Origin: an uncultured Clostridia bacterium
GTDB lineage: Bacteria; Bacillota; Clostridia; TANB77; CAG-508
Direction of reading: 5' to 3'
DNA: 34,175 nt
NCBI GenBank assembly: GCA_948852945.1
Contig: CAQPBJ010000017.1
Location: forward strand, 1 to 34,175
Shown here piece after piece: positions 17,041 to 23,969 of this stretch (positions are counted from its first letter, which is position 1; every line of letters begins with the position of its first letter). The position numbers and the translations under genes were made by a program. The notes beneath the pieces were generated by a model, which did no database searches, was not told where the DNA came from, and saw only the letters and a program-made list of their open reading frames with translations.

Positions 17041-18279
17041 ATGCAATCATTATTAGAATTATATAAAATTGGAAATGGCCCTTCTAGTTCTCATACAATG
17101 GGACCAAAAAGAGCAACAGAAAAATTTAAAAATCAATATCCAGAAGCCGATAAATTTAAAATTATTTTATATGGCTCACTTGCTTTAACTGGTAAAGGAC
17201 ATTTAACAGATTATATTATAAAAGAGACATTAGCAAATTACGAAGTAGAAATTATATTTGATACAGAAACACCTTGTAATATTCACCCAAACACTTTTGA
17301 CATATTTGCTTACAAAAATAACACCTTATTAGATACTTGGAGAATATATTCAATAGGTGGTGGAACTTTTAAAATTGAAGGAAAAGAATATTCTGAATTT
17401 AAGGAAGTATATCCTCAGAAAAATTTTAATGAAATAAAAGAATATGTAAAAGATAATAATATAGATTTATTCGATTATGTTTGCTTATATGAAGGTAAAG
17501 AACAAATAACAGAGTATCTATACTCAGTTTGGAATGCAATGCAAAACGCCATAGAAACTGGATTATCTTCTTCTGGAATCATACCAGGAAAATTAAAATT
17601 AACTAAAAAAGCTAAACAAATTTACAACAATCAATTAGAATATGAAACAGCTGACATGAAAAAAACAAGATTACTAAGTAGTTACTCATATGCAACAACT
17701 GAAGAAAATGCAAGTGGTGGAGTAATAGTTACTGCACCAACTTGTGGTGCTTGTGGAGTCTTACCAGCTGTACTTTATTATATGAAAAATGAATATAACA
17801 TTACAGATGAAAAAATTATTAAAGCATTAGCTGTTGCAGGAGTTATAGGTAATACAATTAAAACAAATGCTTCTATTAGTGGTGCTGAATGTGGTTGTCA
17901 AGCTGAAGTTGGTACAGCATGTTCAATGGCAGCAGGTGCATGTGCATATTTACTTAAATTAGATATTGATAGAATTGAAAATTCTGCAGAAGTTGCAATG
18001 GAACATCACTTAGGATTAACTTGTGACCCTATTTATGGTTATGTCCAAATTCCTTGTATAGAAAGAAATGCAGTTGCAGCTATGCGAGCTTTAGATGCAG
18101 CATCACTTTCAATGATTTTAGACAAACATAAAAGAATTTCTTTTGATTTAATCGTTGAGACTATGTATGAAACAGGAAAGGACTTAGGACAACATTATAG
18201 AGAAACAAGTGAGGGAGGGCTTGCTAAAAAATACTGCAGAAACAAATATTATAATAGAGAAATGAGAGAAGTAGAATAA
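17041..18279 (+). CDS. L-serine ammonia-lyase, iron-sulfur type, single chain
   Basis: Deaminates L-serine to pyruvate and ammonia using a [4Fe-4S] cluster. The 412-residue protein fuses the beta-like N-terminal domain (GNGPSSSHTMGPKRA at the start) with the alpha catalytic domain. The alpha domain carries TAPTCGACGVLPA, SGAECGCQAEVGTA, HHLGLTCDPIYGYVQIPC and a late GKDLGQHYRETSEGG. The cysteines in these blocks include the cluster ligands. It is somewhat shorter than the 450-residue enterobacterial enzymes. It has its own promoter, and its stop overlaps (TAATG) the start of a small disrupted reading frame. Confidence 0.9.
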   Translation: MQSLLELYKIGNGPSSSHTMGPKRATEKFKNQYPEADKFKIILYGSLALTGKGHLTDYIIKETLANYEVEIIFDTETPCNIHPNTFDIFAYKNNTLLDTWRIYSIGGGTFKIEGKEYSEFKEVYPQKNFNEIKEYVKDNNIDLFDYVCLYEGKEQITEYLYSVWNAMQNAIETGLSSSGIIPGKLKLTKKAKQIYNNQLEYETADMKKTRLLSSYSYATTEENASGGVIVTAPTCGACGVLPAVLYYMKNEYNITDEKIIKALAVAGVIGNTIKTNASISGAECGCQAEVGTACSMAAGACAYLLKLDIDRIENSAEVAMEHHLGLTCDPIYGYVQIPCIERNAVAAMRALDAASLSMILDKHKRISFDLIVETMYETGKDLGQHYRETSEGGLAKKYCRNKYYNREMREVE

Positions 18280-18379
18280 TGAAAAAACGACTATCAAAAA
18301 AATTCAAATTATCTGTAAAATGATAGTAATTTCATTAATAACTGTCACAATACTAATTACTTTTTTCAAAATGCAGTAG
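18279..18379 (+). pseudogene. Disrupted small membrane peptide after serine dehydratase
   Basis: An ATG overlapping the serine dehydratase stop opens a 14-codon frame (MKKRLSKKFKLSVK) ending at 18323. A frame shifted by one nucleotide continues from 18320 with MIVISLITVTILITFFKMQ, ending at 18379. Joined, they would form a 33-residue peptide with a basic start and one membrane helix. It may be a broken gene cut off near the phage insertion, or noise. Confidence 0.3.
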
Positions 18380-18463
18380 AGTAGAGCAGAAGATCAATTT
18401 TTAAGATAATAATTAGAATTTAAAATATTTTTTGAGAACAAAATTTTCAGTTTTGAAAAAATA

Positions 18464-18545
18464 AAAATCTAATTATGAAAAAAATTTTTATAAATTTTTA
18501 AAAATATAAAATTTTATAAAAAATTGAAATTCGTAATTAGATTTT
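18464..18545. repeat. Long AT-rich hairpin at left flank of prophage
   Basis: A perfect 12-bp inverted repeat, AAAATCTAATTA (18464-18475) and TAATTAGATTTT (18534-18545), encloses further AT-rich partly paired sequence. It lies in the non-coding stretch between serine dehydratase and the phage repeat; it could be a terminator or a boundary structure. The rest of 18380-18670 shows nothing codable. Confidence 0.5.
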
Positions 18546-18670
18546 GTAAATTTATCAATTAGTCCTATCTCGAACACATTTTTAAAAAAGCGAACAAATG
18601 AGCGTAAAAATATCAAAAAACAAACAAGTTATAACAATATTATATAAAACTCTTAAATAAGCCGAAATAT

Positions 18671-18746
18671 CGACGCACGAGAATCGTTTTTAAGACGTTT
18701 TTATAAAAAAGGAAATAGTTACATGTCTTCAAATATACTTAAATAG
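18671..18746 (+). repeat. Left prophage direct repeat (candidate attL)
   Basis: Matches 24342-24418 over about 76 bp with scattered differences. The leading 34-mer matches at 28 of 34 positions, and a block around ATAGTTACATGTCT is identical. The 34-mer also occurs inverted at 24581-24614 (30 of 34). Confidence 0.65.
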
Positions 18747-18791
18747 TGACTTTAAGGTATCTGAGCCTCTATCCTGGATAATCCACTCTGT

Positions 18792-18812
18792 TTTGCGCAA
18801 AACTTTTATTTT
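18792..18812 (+). repeat. 21-nt repeat shared with 23949-23969
   Basis: TTTGCGCAAAACTTTTATTTT here and TTTGCACAAAACTTTTATTTT at 23949-23969 differ at one base in 21. The two copies flank the phage genes just inside the larger direct repeats. Confidence 0.55.
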
Positions 18813-18846
18813 TGTTGCTAGTGTAGGGAATAGGGGTATTTTTGAT

Positions 18847-19043
18847 AGTTTTGTTGTTATTTTGACAACAAAACTAAAATTTAATAAAAAAATGAGATGT
18901 TAAACAAAATCACAGCCGTTTAACACCTCTGTTAGTAATGTAACCGCTTACATTACCAAACTTTAGATAGATTTTAACATCTTTATTGATAGATGTCAAG
19001 TATTTTTATAAAGTGTAGCGTAACATTACTAACGCTACACTTT
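18847..19043. promoter_or_regulatory. Hairpin cluster: candidate phage origin and packaging region
   Basis: Five stem-loops occur in under 200 nt, all with perfect cores: 11 bp (18847-18857/18865-18875), 8 bp (18898-18905/18918-18925) extended by a further 3 bp, 9 bp (GTAATGTAA 18935-18943/TTACATTAC 18948-18956), 6 bp (18977-18982/18991-18996) and 12 bp (19010-19021/19032-19043). The last ends in a T run and could also terminate transcription. Filamentous phages place strand origins and the packaging hairpin in such an intergenic region. Confidence 0.55.
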
Positions 19044-19067
19044 TTTATTGGAAAGGAGTTGAATAAA

Positions 19068-19310
19068 ATGGCTAAAGTATTATTTGTTGGATATGGGAAT
19101 TTTGTAAGTAAAGCCGGAAAAGACTGTTTTATGATTAAGGTTTTAACTCCCCCTAAAGTATCAGATGACAAATCTAGGGCAGATGCTGAACTAGTTCCTA
19201 TTTTTACAGATGAAAAAAGTTATCATAAGTTTATTGATACAAACGAGCTTATGACTGAATGCGATGTAACAGTAACTGTTACTGGTACTCGTGTAAAATA
19301 CGAAATTTAG
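19068..19310 (+). CDS. Phage small protein, candidate ssDNA-binding protein (gV-like)
   Basis: An 80-residue soluble protein, apparently rich in beta structure (MAKVLFVGYGNFVSKAG... ending TVTVTGTRVKYEI), with mixed charge and no membrane segment. The start at 19068 is fixed by AAAGGAG 8 nt upstream; longer upstream frames run through the hairpin terminator. In filamentous phages the single-stranded DNA-binding protein is of this size and sits immediately before the small coat genes, so this role is inferred from position and size only. I see no decisive motif. Confidence 0.6.
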   Translation: MAKVLFVGYGNFVSKAGKDCFMIKVLTPPKVSDDKSRADAELVPIFTDEKSYHKFIDTNELMTECDVTVTVTGTRVKYEI

Positions 19311-19318
19311 GTGATTTT

Positions 19319-19468
19319 ATGAGTACAGAAGAATTAGAACTACTTTCTAAGATAAATTTTAATATTGAAGTACTGAAGAACGCTTTTTTGCTTTTCTTAA
19401 GTGTTTTAATCGCTGTTTTAGTTATCTATTTATTTTACAAAGCTATAGATAATTTTATTAGTTTTTAA
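19319..19468 (+). CDS. Phage small membrane protein (minor coat candidate)
   Basis: A 49-residue protein: a polar acidic N-terminus of about 20 residues, then one long hydrophobic helix (about 22-42) and a short end. It starts 8 nt after the preceding stop, preceded by a weak TAGGTG site. Its place between the gV-like gene and the major coat gene is that of genes VII and IX in Ff phages, whose products cap the virion end. Assignment is by synteny and topology. Confidence 0.55.
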   Translation: MSTEELELLSKINFNIEVLKNAFLLFLSVLIAVLVIYLFYKAIDNFISF

Positions 19469-19501
19469 AGTGCGCGCTAAAAAACAGAAAGGAGATAAAG
19501 T

Positions 19502-19675
19502 ATGGGCGAAGGGTCAACAACAGTTAAAGCTTTTGAAGTTACTGCAGATACAGTAGCACCAGTAACTAACGCGATAAATACAGGTTTAAATACTCTTATT
19601 CCTATAGGTATCGGAATAATGGGAACTTTTATCGCTATTGGTTTAATCAAAAGAGTAATATATACATTTTTATAA
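19502..19675 (+). CDS. Phage major coat protein candidate (pVIII-like)
   Basis: The 57-residue product has a polar, mildly amphipathic half (MGEGSTTVKAFEVTADTV), then a hydrophobic segment (about residues 31-48, TLIPIGIGIMGTFIAIGL) and a basic tail with K50 and R51. This is the design of filamentous phage major coat proteins: exposed N-terminus, membrane/packing helix, positive C-terminal side facing DNA. No signal peptide is evident. The site AAAGGAG is the strongest in the phage, fitting high expression. A perfect hairpin terminator follows directly, as after gene VIII in Ff phages. Confidence 0.7.
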   Translation: MGEGSTTVKAFEVTADTVAPVTNAINTGLNTLIPIGIGIMGTFIAIGLIKRVIYTFL

Positions 19676-19700
19676 TAATAATATTCCAAAAAAGTTTTTG

Positions 19701-19732
19701 GACTAGACTAGTTTAGTCTAGTCTTTATTTTT
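19701..19732 (+). terminator. Central terminator after the coat gene
   Basis: A perfect 10-bp stem, GACTAGACTA (19701-19710) and TAGTCTAGTC (19714-19723), with a 3-nt loop and a T-rich tail. It separates highly expressed coat genes from the adhesin and assembly genes, as in Ff phages. Confidence 0.85.
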
Positions 19733-19748
19733 TAAGAAAGGGGAAAAA

Positions 19749-20267
19749 ATGAAAATACGTAATAAAATTTTATTTGTTATTTTGATTTTTGCTTCAATTT
19801 TGATTTTTAATAAATCTGAAGCAAAAGCAGCAACTTATACATATACGCATCCGTCAACTATTTTATCTTCATTTGAAGAGTTAAGCTATGATTTTATTGC
19901 TAAAATTTGTGAAAGTTCTGACAAAAGCAAATTCCCTGCTGATTATTCAGAAGCAAATTATCCATATACTTTTATCATTCAAAGATATAATAGCAGATAT
20001 GATGTTTACGTTTCTAACCAGCCAATTAGAGTAATTTTTTATGATAGCAATAATAGTGGTTATATGATACCTTTTGTCTTAGAAACTCCTAATAGTAAGT
20101 GTTTTTCTTATTATTATAATTATAGTAGCTCTAACTATTTTTATAATATTTCTTCTTTTAATAATCTTCTGGGTTCTTCAGGTCGTGCAACAGGCTTTTA
20201 TTGTAATCACGCAGTTAAATTTGTTGACCCTCCTGTTTCTTATCGGTCAAGAAACTACAGAACCTAA
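19749..20267 (+). CDS. pIII-like adhesin, N-terminal part
   Basis: 172 codons with a good ribosome site (AAAGGGG). A classic signal peptide is visible (MKIRNK, hydrophobic core to about residue 21, likely cleavage after SEAKAA). It is followed by an aromatic, tyrosine- and serine-rich secreted domain with three cysteines. The frame ends at 20267, shortly after VDPP. The +1-shifted frame continues sensibly (IGQETTEPKYQQLINN) for about 30 residues, after which the original frame resumes past nine T as the second part (20319-21041). The intact gene was therefore probably about 430 codons, encoding the host-receptor-binding tip protein. Confidence 0.65.
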   Translation: MKIRNKILFVILIFASILIFNKSEAKAATYTYTHPSTILSSFEELSYDFIAKICESSDKSKFPADYSEANYPYTFIIQRYNSRYDVYVSNQPIRVIFYDSNNSGYMIPFVLETPNSKCFSYYYNYSSSNYFYNISSFNNLLGSSGRATGFYCNHAVKFVDPPVSYRSRNYRT

Positions 20268-20318
20268 GTATCAACAATTAATTAACAATGGTGTTTCAAA
20301 CGGTTTTTTTTTCGCCAA

Positions 20319-21041
20319 GTGTCAAATCAAACCATTAATCACGGCTTACAAGCAGGTTCAGTCCCAGTTGTTCCCGACACAGGTGAAGGGGACAGTGGGG
20401 AAGATAGTTCCGGTTTGCTTAGCAATATTATCGATGCTATTACTGATATCGCTAATAAAATCAAAAATCTGGCTTCCAATATAGTTAATCCGATAGTTTC
20501 TGTTTTAACTTCTACTGTTAATTTTGTTAGCAATATCGCTTCAACTGTTAGTAATTTAGCAGGTAATATATTAGATGGTATTAAAAATTTCTTTAAAGAT
20601 TTAATCGATAATGTTGCAGGTATATTTGAATTTTTAGGCAATTTTTTTGTTAAGTTATTGGACTTTTTTATACATATTTTCGTTCCTAGCGATGAACAAT
20701 GGGCTGAAATTACAGAAAATCAAAAAGCTGTAGGAGAAACTGCAAAGTCTCATATTCCTTTTGTTTCTCTATTTTCAGAAGAATATAAAAAAGCTCAAGC
20801 TACAGTAAGTCAAAACGATTTTTTAGTTATAACTATACCTAGTTTTGAATTTTCAAGTGGTGGTATTACTATTAACCAAAATGAAAGCAAAGTAATCAAT
20901 GTTCGTGACGCTTACGAGCCGTATAGAATGTATGTTCGTACTTCTTTGTTTTTTATCGTAATTGCTTGCGCAGTAGTATTTTTAGTTAAACATGTTTTAA
21001 ATTCTTCTGCTTATTCTCAGCAGGGAGGTGTTGAAAAGTGA
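20319..21041 (+). CDS. pIII-like adhesin, C-terminal part
   Basis: 240 codons from a GTG that has no ribosome site, so this is better read as the continuation of the gene at 19749 after two compensating frameshifts. It begins with an acidic glycine-rich linker (PDTGEGDSGEDSSG). A long amphipathic helical region of regularly spaced hydrophobics follows, then a globular segment, and finally a single membrane anchor (about 212-229, FFIVIACAVVFLVKHV) with a short tail. Linker, C-terminal domain and C-terminal anchor form the pIII architecture. The stop overlaps the GTG of the next gene. Confidence 0.65.
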   Translation: MSNQTINHGLQAGSVPVVPDTGEGDSGEDSSGLLSNIIDAITDIANKIKNLASNIVNPIVSVLTSTVNFVSNIASTVSNLAGNILDGIKNFFKDLIDNVAGIFEFLGNFFVKLLDFFIHIFVPSDEQWAEITENQKAVGETAKSHIPFVSLFSEEYKKAQATVSQNDFLVITIPSFEFSSGGITINQNESKVINVRDAYEPYRMYVRTSLFFIVIACAVVFLVKHVLNSSAYSQQGGVEK

Positions 21042-21289
21042 TTATTTATTTATTATTTAAACTTTTTCATACATTAGAAAGTGCTTTGTTTTCTATTATT
21101 CCTACTTTTGAAGCTCCTGCATGGATAGTGAACAATTTACCTGAGATGCTTACAAGGGTAGCAAGTTTTAATTACTATTTACCAATTTCCGAGGCAGTGA
21201 CTGCTGTTATTTTTTTAATATGGTTTGTTTTAAGTTGGAAGATAGTGAAAATTGTTTTAGGTGTAGTAAATATAGATTTGAATGCATAA
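21038..21289 (+). CDS. Phage membrane protein (pVI-like)
   Basis: An 83-residue protein with hydrophobic segments near residues 2-20 and 50-75 and a short acidic end. The GTG start overlaps the adhesin stop (GTGA) and has GGGAGG upstream, so translation is coupled. In filamentous phages the gene after III encodes pVI, a small hydrophobic protein that releases the virion with pIII. Position, size and hydrophobicity agree; sequence identity with pVI is not claimed. Confidence 0.6.
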   Translation: MIIYLLFKLFHTLESALFSIIPTFEAPAWIVNNLPEMLTRVASFNYYLPISEAVTAVIFLIWFVLSWKIVKIVLGVVNIDLNA

Positions 21290-21324
21290 TTGCTTTTTTG
21301 CGCCATTATGGCGCAAAAAGCAAT
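21289..21324. repeat. GC-capped hairpin between pVI-like and Zot genes
   Basis: A long stem built from ATTGC, a T/A tract and GCGCC, closing a 5-nt loop (ATTAT). No T run follows; instead the ribosome site of the next gene does. It could be an RNA processing or attenuation site, or a DNA structure for replication. Confidence 0.6.
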
Positions 21325-21343
21325 ACATTAAAAAGGTGTTATT

Positions 21344-21541
21344 ATGATTAATATTATTATTTTTTTTATTATTTGTTTTTATATTATTATTGATGTTTTT
21401 ACAGGCTTTTTTATTTCATCTTTTTTAATTCATCTTATAAAAGTTATACCAATTTTTATAACTGATTTATATAAAATCGACTGGAAGGTTTTCAGAGGTT
21501 ACGGCTTTTGGGCTTACAGTGGTTTACGGTGGAAGTGGTAA
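21344..21541 (+). CDS. Zot/pI N-terminal membrane segment (frameshifted from next ORF)
   Basis: 65 codons with a good site (AAAAGGTG). The product is two strongly hydrophobic stretches (about 2-28 and 31-43), followed by FRGYGFWAYSGL, and it ends right where the Walker A of the Zot frame begins. The 23-nt overlap with the next ORF, and the absence of a ribosome site there, indicate one original gene interrupted by a one-nucleotide shift. Removing one base near 21529 would give SGLGGSGKT, a good P-loop. Confidence 0.6.
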   Translation: MINIIIFFIICFYIIIDVFTGFFISSFLIHLIKVIPIFITDLYKIDWKVFRGYGFWAYSGLRWKW

Positions 21542-22241
21542 AACTTTATCAATTGTTGAAAGATTAATTAATTTACGTAACAAATATCCTGATTTATTAA
21601 TTTTAACTAATTTCGACTGTTCTGTATCTGACGGAAAAATTATCGACTGGCGAGATTTACTCAATACTAGTAATTACAGACTTTTCAGTATTAGTGAAAA
21701 AGAGTTTTTGAAGTTTCAAAAATATAATATTTATAAATCTTCTGATTTATGGCTTGAAGTTGATTTAGATGAAATGGAATTGAGTTTTATAGTTAGAAAA
21801 AATTGTGGGGTCGTTTATGGCTTTGATGAAATTCATTTAACATTTGAGTCTACAAATTGGCAAGATGCCCCTTCCAATTTATTAGACTATATTAGTCAGC
21901 AACGTAAACTACACAAACAAATATTAGCTAGTTCACAAGTATTTACTAGAATTGATAAAAAATTAAGAGAACAAACAAATTATGTTATAGAGTGCAAAAG
22001 CTTATTTTTAGGACGTCTAATAATACAAAAGAAATATTTAACGCAAGAATATATAGCAAATGACGAAAAGATGGATAAAGGAACACGTAAGAGAAAAGTA
22101 AAGAAGAGGAGTGTATTTATTGCTTATGATAATATAAGAAATTCATATGATACACATCAAATCATGAAAGAGCTAAAGAAAGGCAAATCGCAAGAAAGCC
22201 AATTGAAAGATTTAATAGGGAGAGTGATAGAAGTTGATTAA
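21519..22241 (+). CDS. Zot-domain phage assembly ATPase (pI-like)
   Basis: The Zot/pI protein is the inner-membrane ATPase that drives filamentous virion extrusion and is the hallmark gene of inoviruses. The Walker A reads VVYGGSGKTLS at the start and the Walker B reads GVVYGFDEIHLTF (about 100-112). It is followed by the family's SQQRKLHKQILASSQ block and FTRIDKKLREQTNYVIEC. The C-terminal part is basic (KGTRKRKVKKRS). The GTG used here has no ribosome site; the real N-terminus is most likely the membrane segment at 21344. The 3' end overlaps the next small gene. Confidence 0.85.
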   Translation: MVYGGSGKTLSIVERLINLRNKYPDLLILTNFDCSVSDGKIIDWRDLLNTSNYRLFSISEKEFLKFQKYNIYKSSDLWLEVDLDEMELSFIVRKNCGVVYGFDEIHLTFESTNWQDAPSNLLDYISQQRKLHKQILASSQVFTRIDKKLREQTNYVIECKSLFLGRLIIQKKYLTQEYIANDEKMDKGTRKRKVKKRSVFIAYDNIRNSYDTHQIMKELKKGKSQESQLKDLIGRVIEVD

Positions 22242-22419
22242 AGATAAAGAAAGTAAAAAAATAAAAGTACAAGAGCTTTCAGACGAAGAGATTTCAACAA
22301 TATTAAGCGCATTAACTTATTATCGCTCACATTCAAAAGACGTTTATTTTATTGAAATATTAGACGAATTAGAAGAAAAATTAGAGAAAAGTAGGGTATT
22401 TTATGGAGGTAGTATATGA
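22234..22419 (+). CDS. Phage small acidic protein
   Basis: A 61-residue charged helical protein (QELSDEEISTILSAL in the middle). It starts at a TTG that overlaps the Zot stop by 8 nt, with AGGGAG upstream. No known family is recognised. Its stop overlaps the next start (ATGA), so three genes are translationally chained. Confidence 0.55.
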   Translation: MIKDKESKKIKVQELSDEEISTILSALTYYRSHSKDVYFIEILDELEEKLEKSRVFYGGSI

Positions 22420-22700
22420 AATTTAAAGATAAGTTATATAATTTTTTAATGGATAAAGAAAATAAATCAGCAATACTATTTTTGTTATATTTGTTCACGA
22501 TGATTTTAATTACAAATTTGATTAAGAATGCTTTTTTAGGTATTTTTGTACTTATTTTACTTTATTGGTTAATGTGCAAACTTTATTCTAGGGTAATTAA
22601 TTTAATATTTTTCGGTAAAAATTCCTTAATGAAGGAGCGCAAGCGACCAGTTTTTCGAAGAAAAACTAGTGAACAAACTACAGAGAAATACCAGGGATAA
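22416..22700 (+). CDS. Phage two-helix membrane protein with basic tail
   Basis: A 94-residue protein with hydrophobic stretches at about 18-36 and 40-62, then a strongly basic tail (MKERKRPVFRRKTSEQTTEK). The ATG overlaps the previous stop and follows TGGAGG. It may assist Zot in assembly at the membrane, but this is only positional inference. Confidence 0.6.
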   Translation: MKFKDKLYNFLMDKENKSAILFLLYLFTMILITNLIKNAFLGIFVLILLYWLMCKLYSRVINLIFFGKNSLMKERKRPVFRRKTSEQTTEKYQG

Positions 22701-22728
22701 GATTACATAATATCGGCGATTTTTTAAG

Positions 22729-22820
22729 CTTAAATTCGCCTTCCTCTAACAAGGCGAATTAAGTGTCATATAATGCAACCGTAAACCTATTACGGTAAAC
22801 TAAAACATTTTTCTGTTTTA
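22729..22820. promoter_or_regulatory. Three hairpins upstream of rep: candidate replication origin
   Basis: AATTCGCCTT (22733-22742) with AAGGCGAATT (22751-22760), extended by CTT/AAG. Then ACCGTAA (22778-22784) with TTACGGT (22790-22796) around ACCTA. Then AAAACA/TGTTTT (22803-22820). Rolling-circle initiators often nick in a hairpin loop close to their own gene, so the middle hairpin is a candidate nick site. Confidence 0.45.
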
Positions 22821-22836
22821 TTTTAGGGGGTTATTT

Positions 22837-23691
22837 ATGTATTTTAAAAAAGTACAAGAAAATAACTTGACTTATTCAATAGATATGTTAAGGCTTAGAT
22901 GTGATATGGCTGTGAAAGATTTTAGAAAGTTAGAGATTATTTTAGGCTTAAGAAAAAATTGTGAGAAATATTGGGAAGCATTTTCAATAACAGATTTTAG
23001 ATATAACTATAACCTTAAAGATGAAAGCGGTTTTACTTTCTGGGTTGGTTATATTCACAATTCTGAAAAAGTCGATGATGACGATAGAAAAAAACATAAT
23101 TTTACAATAGAATTTAATCCAAACAAATTAAAAGATGCACACATAATTAAATATATACTTTCATACGCACAAAAATGGGTTTTAAAGCAATTTGATGTCG
23201 CTGTTGATGTTCCTATATCGATTTTAGATATTTGTGGCTTAAACAAGAAAAGATTTAAAGACATAAGGACTTTTAATAATGGATACGACAACAAGACTTT
23301 TTATATTGGTAGAACTGATAATCGTATTAAGATTTATAATAAAAAGTTAGAGTCTAATTTAGATATAGGAGGGGAGCTTACTAGAATTGAGATAACTTCA
23401 AAGCAAGACTATGAGTTCAAAGCTCTTGATTATTTTAACGTTAGTCTTTGTATTCCTGATATTTTTACAAATGATTATATGTACACGTTCAAGGATTATG
23501 AAGACAAAACATTGTTGGCAGTTGTTTATGCTGTTCAAAGTGGTTTTAATATTAATGATTTAACAAGAACTTATAAAGAAAAAGTAACAAATTTGCTTGA
23601 AGGTGGTCACAAAATAGAAATTGATATCAAGTGTATAAGAAAAGTATTAAATCAAGTGTTACGCTTTTATTTAGGTAATTTATACGATTAG
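22837..23691 (+). CDS. Rolling-circle replication initiator, Rep_trans-like
   Basis: The 284-residue protein looks like the Rep_trans/replication initiation factor family (PF02486 type). It has a core strand FDVAVDVP (about 127-134), then KTFYIGRTDNRIKIYNKKLE (about 152-171), which matches the family's tYxGs...lRiYdK.xE block, and GELTRIEI closing the domain. It would nick the double-stranded replicative form to start rolling-circle synthesis, the role of pII in Ff. The start follows TAGGGGG. It sits alone after three hairpins. Confidence 0.8.
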   Translation: MYFKKVQENNLTYSIDMLRLRCDMAVKDFRKLEIILGLRKNCEKYWEAFSITDFRYNYNLKDESGFTFWVGYIHNSEKVDDDDRKKHNFTIEFNPNKLKDAHIIKYILSYAQKWVLKQFDVAVDVPISILDICGLNKKRFKDIRTFNNGYDNKTFYIGRTDNRIKIYNKKLESNLDIGGELTRIEITSKQDYEFKALDYFNVSLCIPDIFTNDYMYTFKDYEDKTLLAVVYAVQSGFNINDLTRTYKEKVTNLLEGGHKIEIDIKCIRKVLNQVLRFYLGNLYD

Positions 23692-23708
23692 GATTAGGAG
23701 TAGAGTAG

Positions 23709-23897
23709 ATGCACAAGTTCAATATTGAGTGGTTTCATAATAAAACTTATTGTTTTAACGATTTTAGTGAAATTTTTGAATTTATGAAAAAAAACAAATT
23801 TGATGATTTTTATATTGTTGGTGATAAAAATGATAATTTAATATATTGCAGATTTGGTAAAAAGATAAGTTTTTTAAGAAAATTATTGACAAAATAG
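23709..23897 (+). CDS. Phage small protein downstream of rep
   Basis: A 62-residue, mildly basic soluble protein with many aromatic residues (FNIEWFHNKTYCF at the start). It has AGGAG upstream and starts 17 bp after rep, so it is probably cotranscribed. Unknown function; a replication accessory is plausible. Confidence 0.55.
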   Translation: MHKFNIEWFHNKTYCFNDFSEIFEFMKKNKFDDFYIVGDKNDNLIYCRFGKKISFLRKLLTK

Positions 23898-23948
23898 ATA
23901 AAATGTTGTATATATTAGTTATCGATTTGTATTTTTGTTCTCTACTTC

Positions 23949-23969
23949 TTTGCACAAAACTTTTATTTT
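23949..23969 (+). repeat. 21-nt repeat shared with 18792-18812
   Basis: Differs from the left copy by one base; here it is followed by a second GCGCAAAG, making a local partial palindrome with the first TTTGCAC. Possible replication or recombination signal. Confidence 0.55.

Noticed and set aside
18599..18660. Short ATG frame MSVKISKNKQVITILYKTLK
   Set aside because: No ribosome binding site and composition no different from flanking non-coding DNA.
18993..19067. Upstream extension of the gV-like protein
   Set aside because: It would translate through a 12-bp hairpin with a T run, and the AAAGGAG site points to 19068.
20185..20484. A 99-codon frame inside the adhesin region
   Set aside because: Only its middle 30 codons look protein-like, and these fit as part of the frameshifted adhesin; the rest is an out-of-frame shadow of the C-terminal part.
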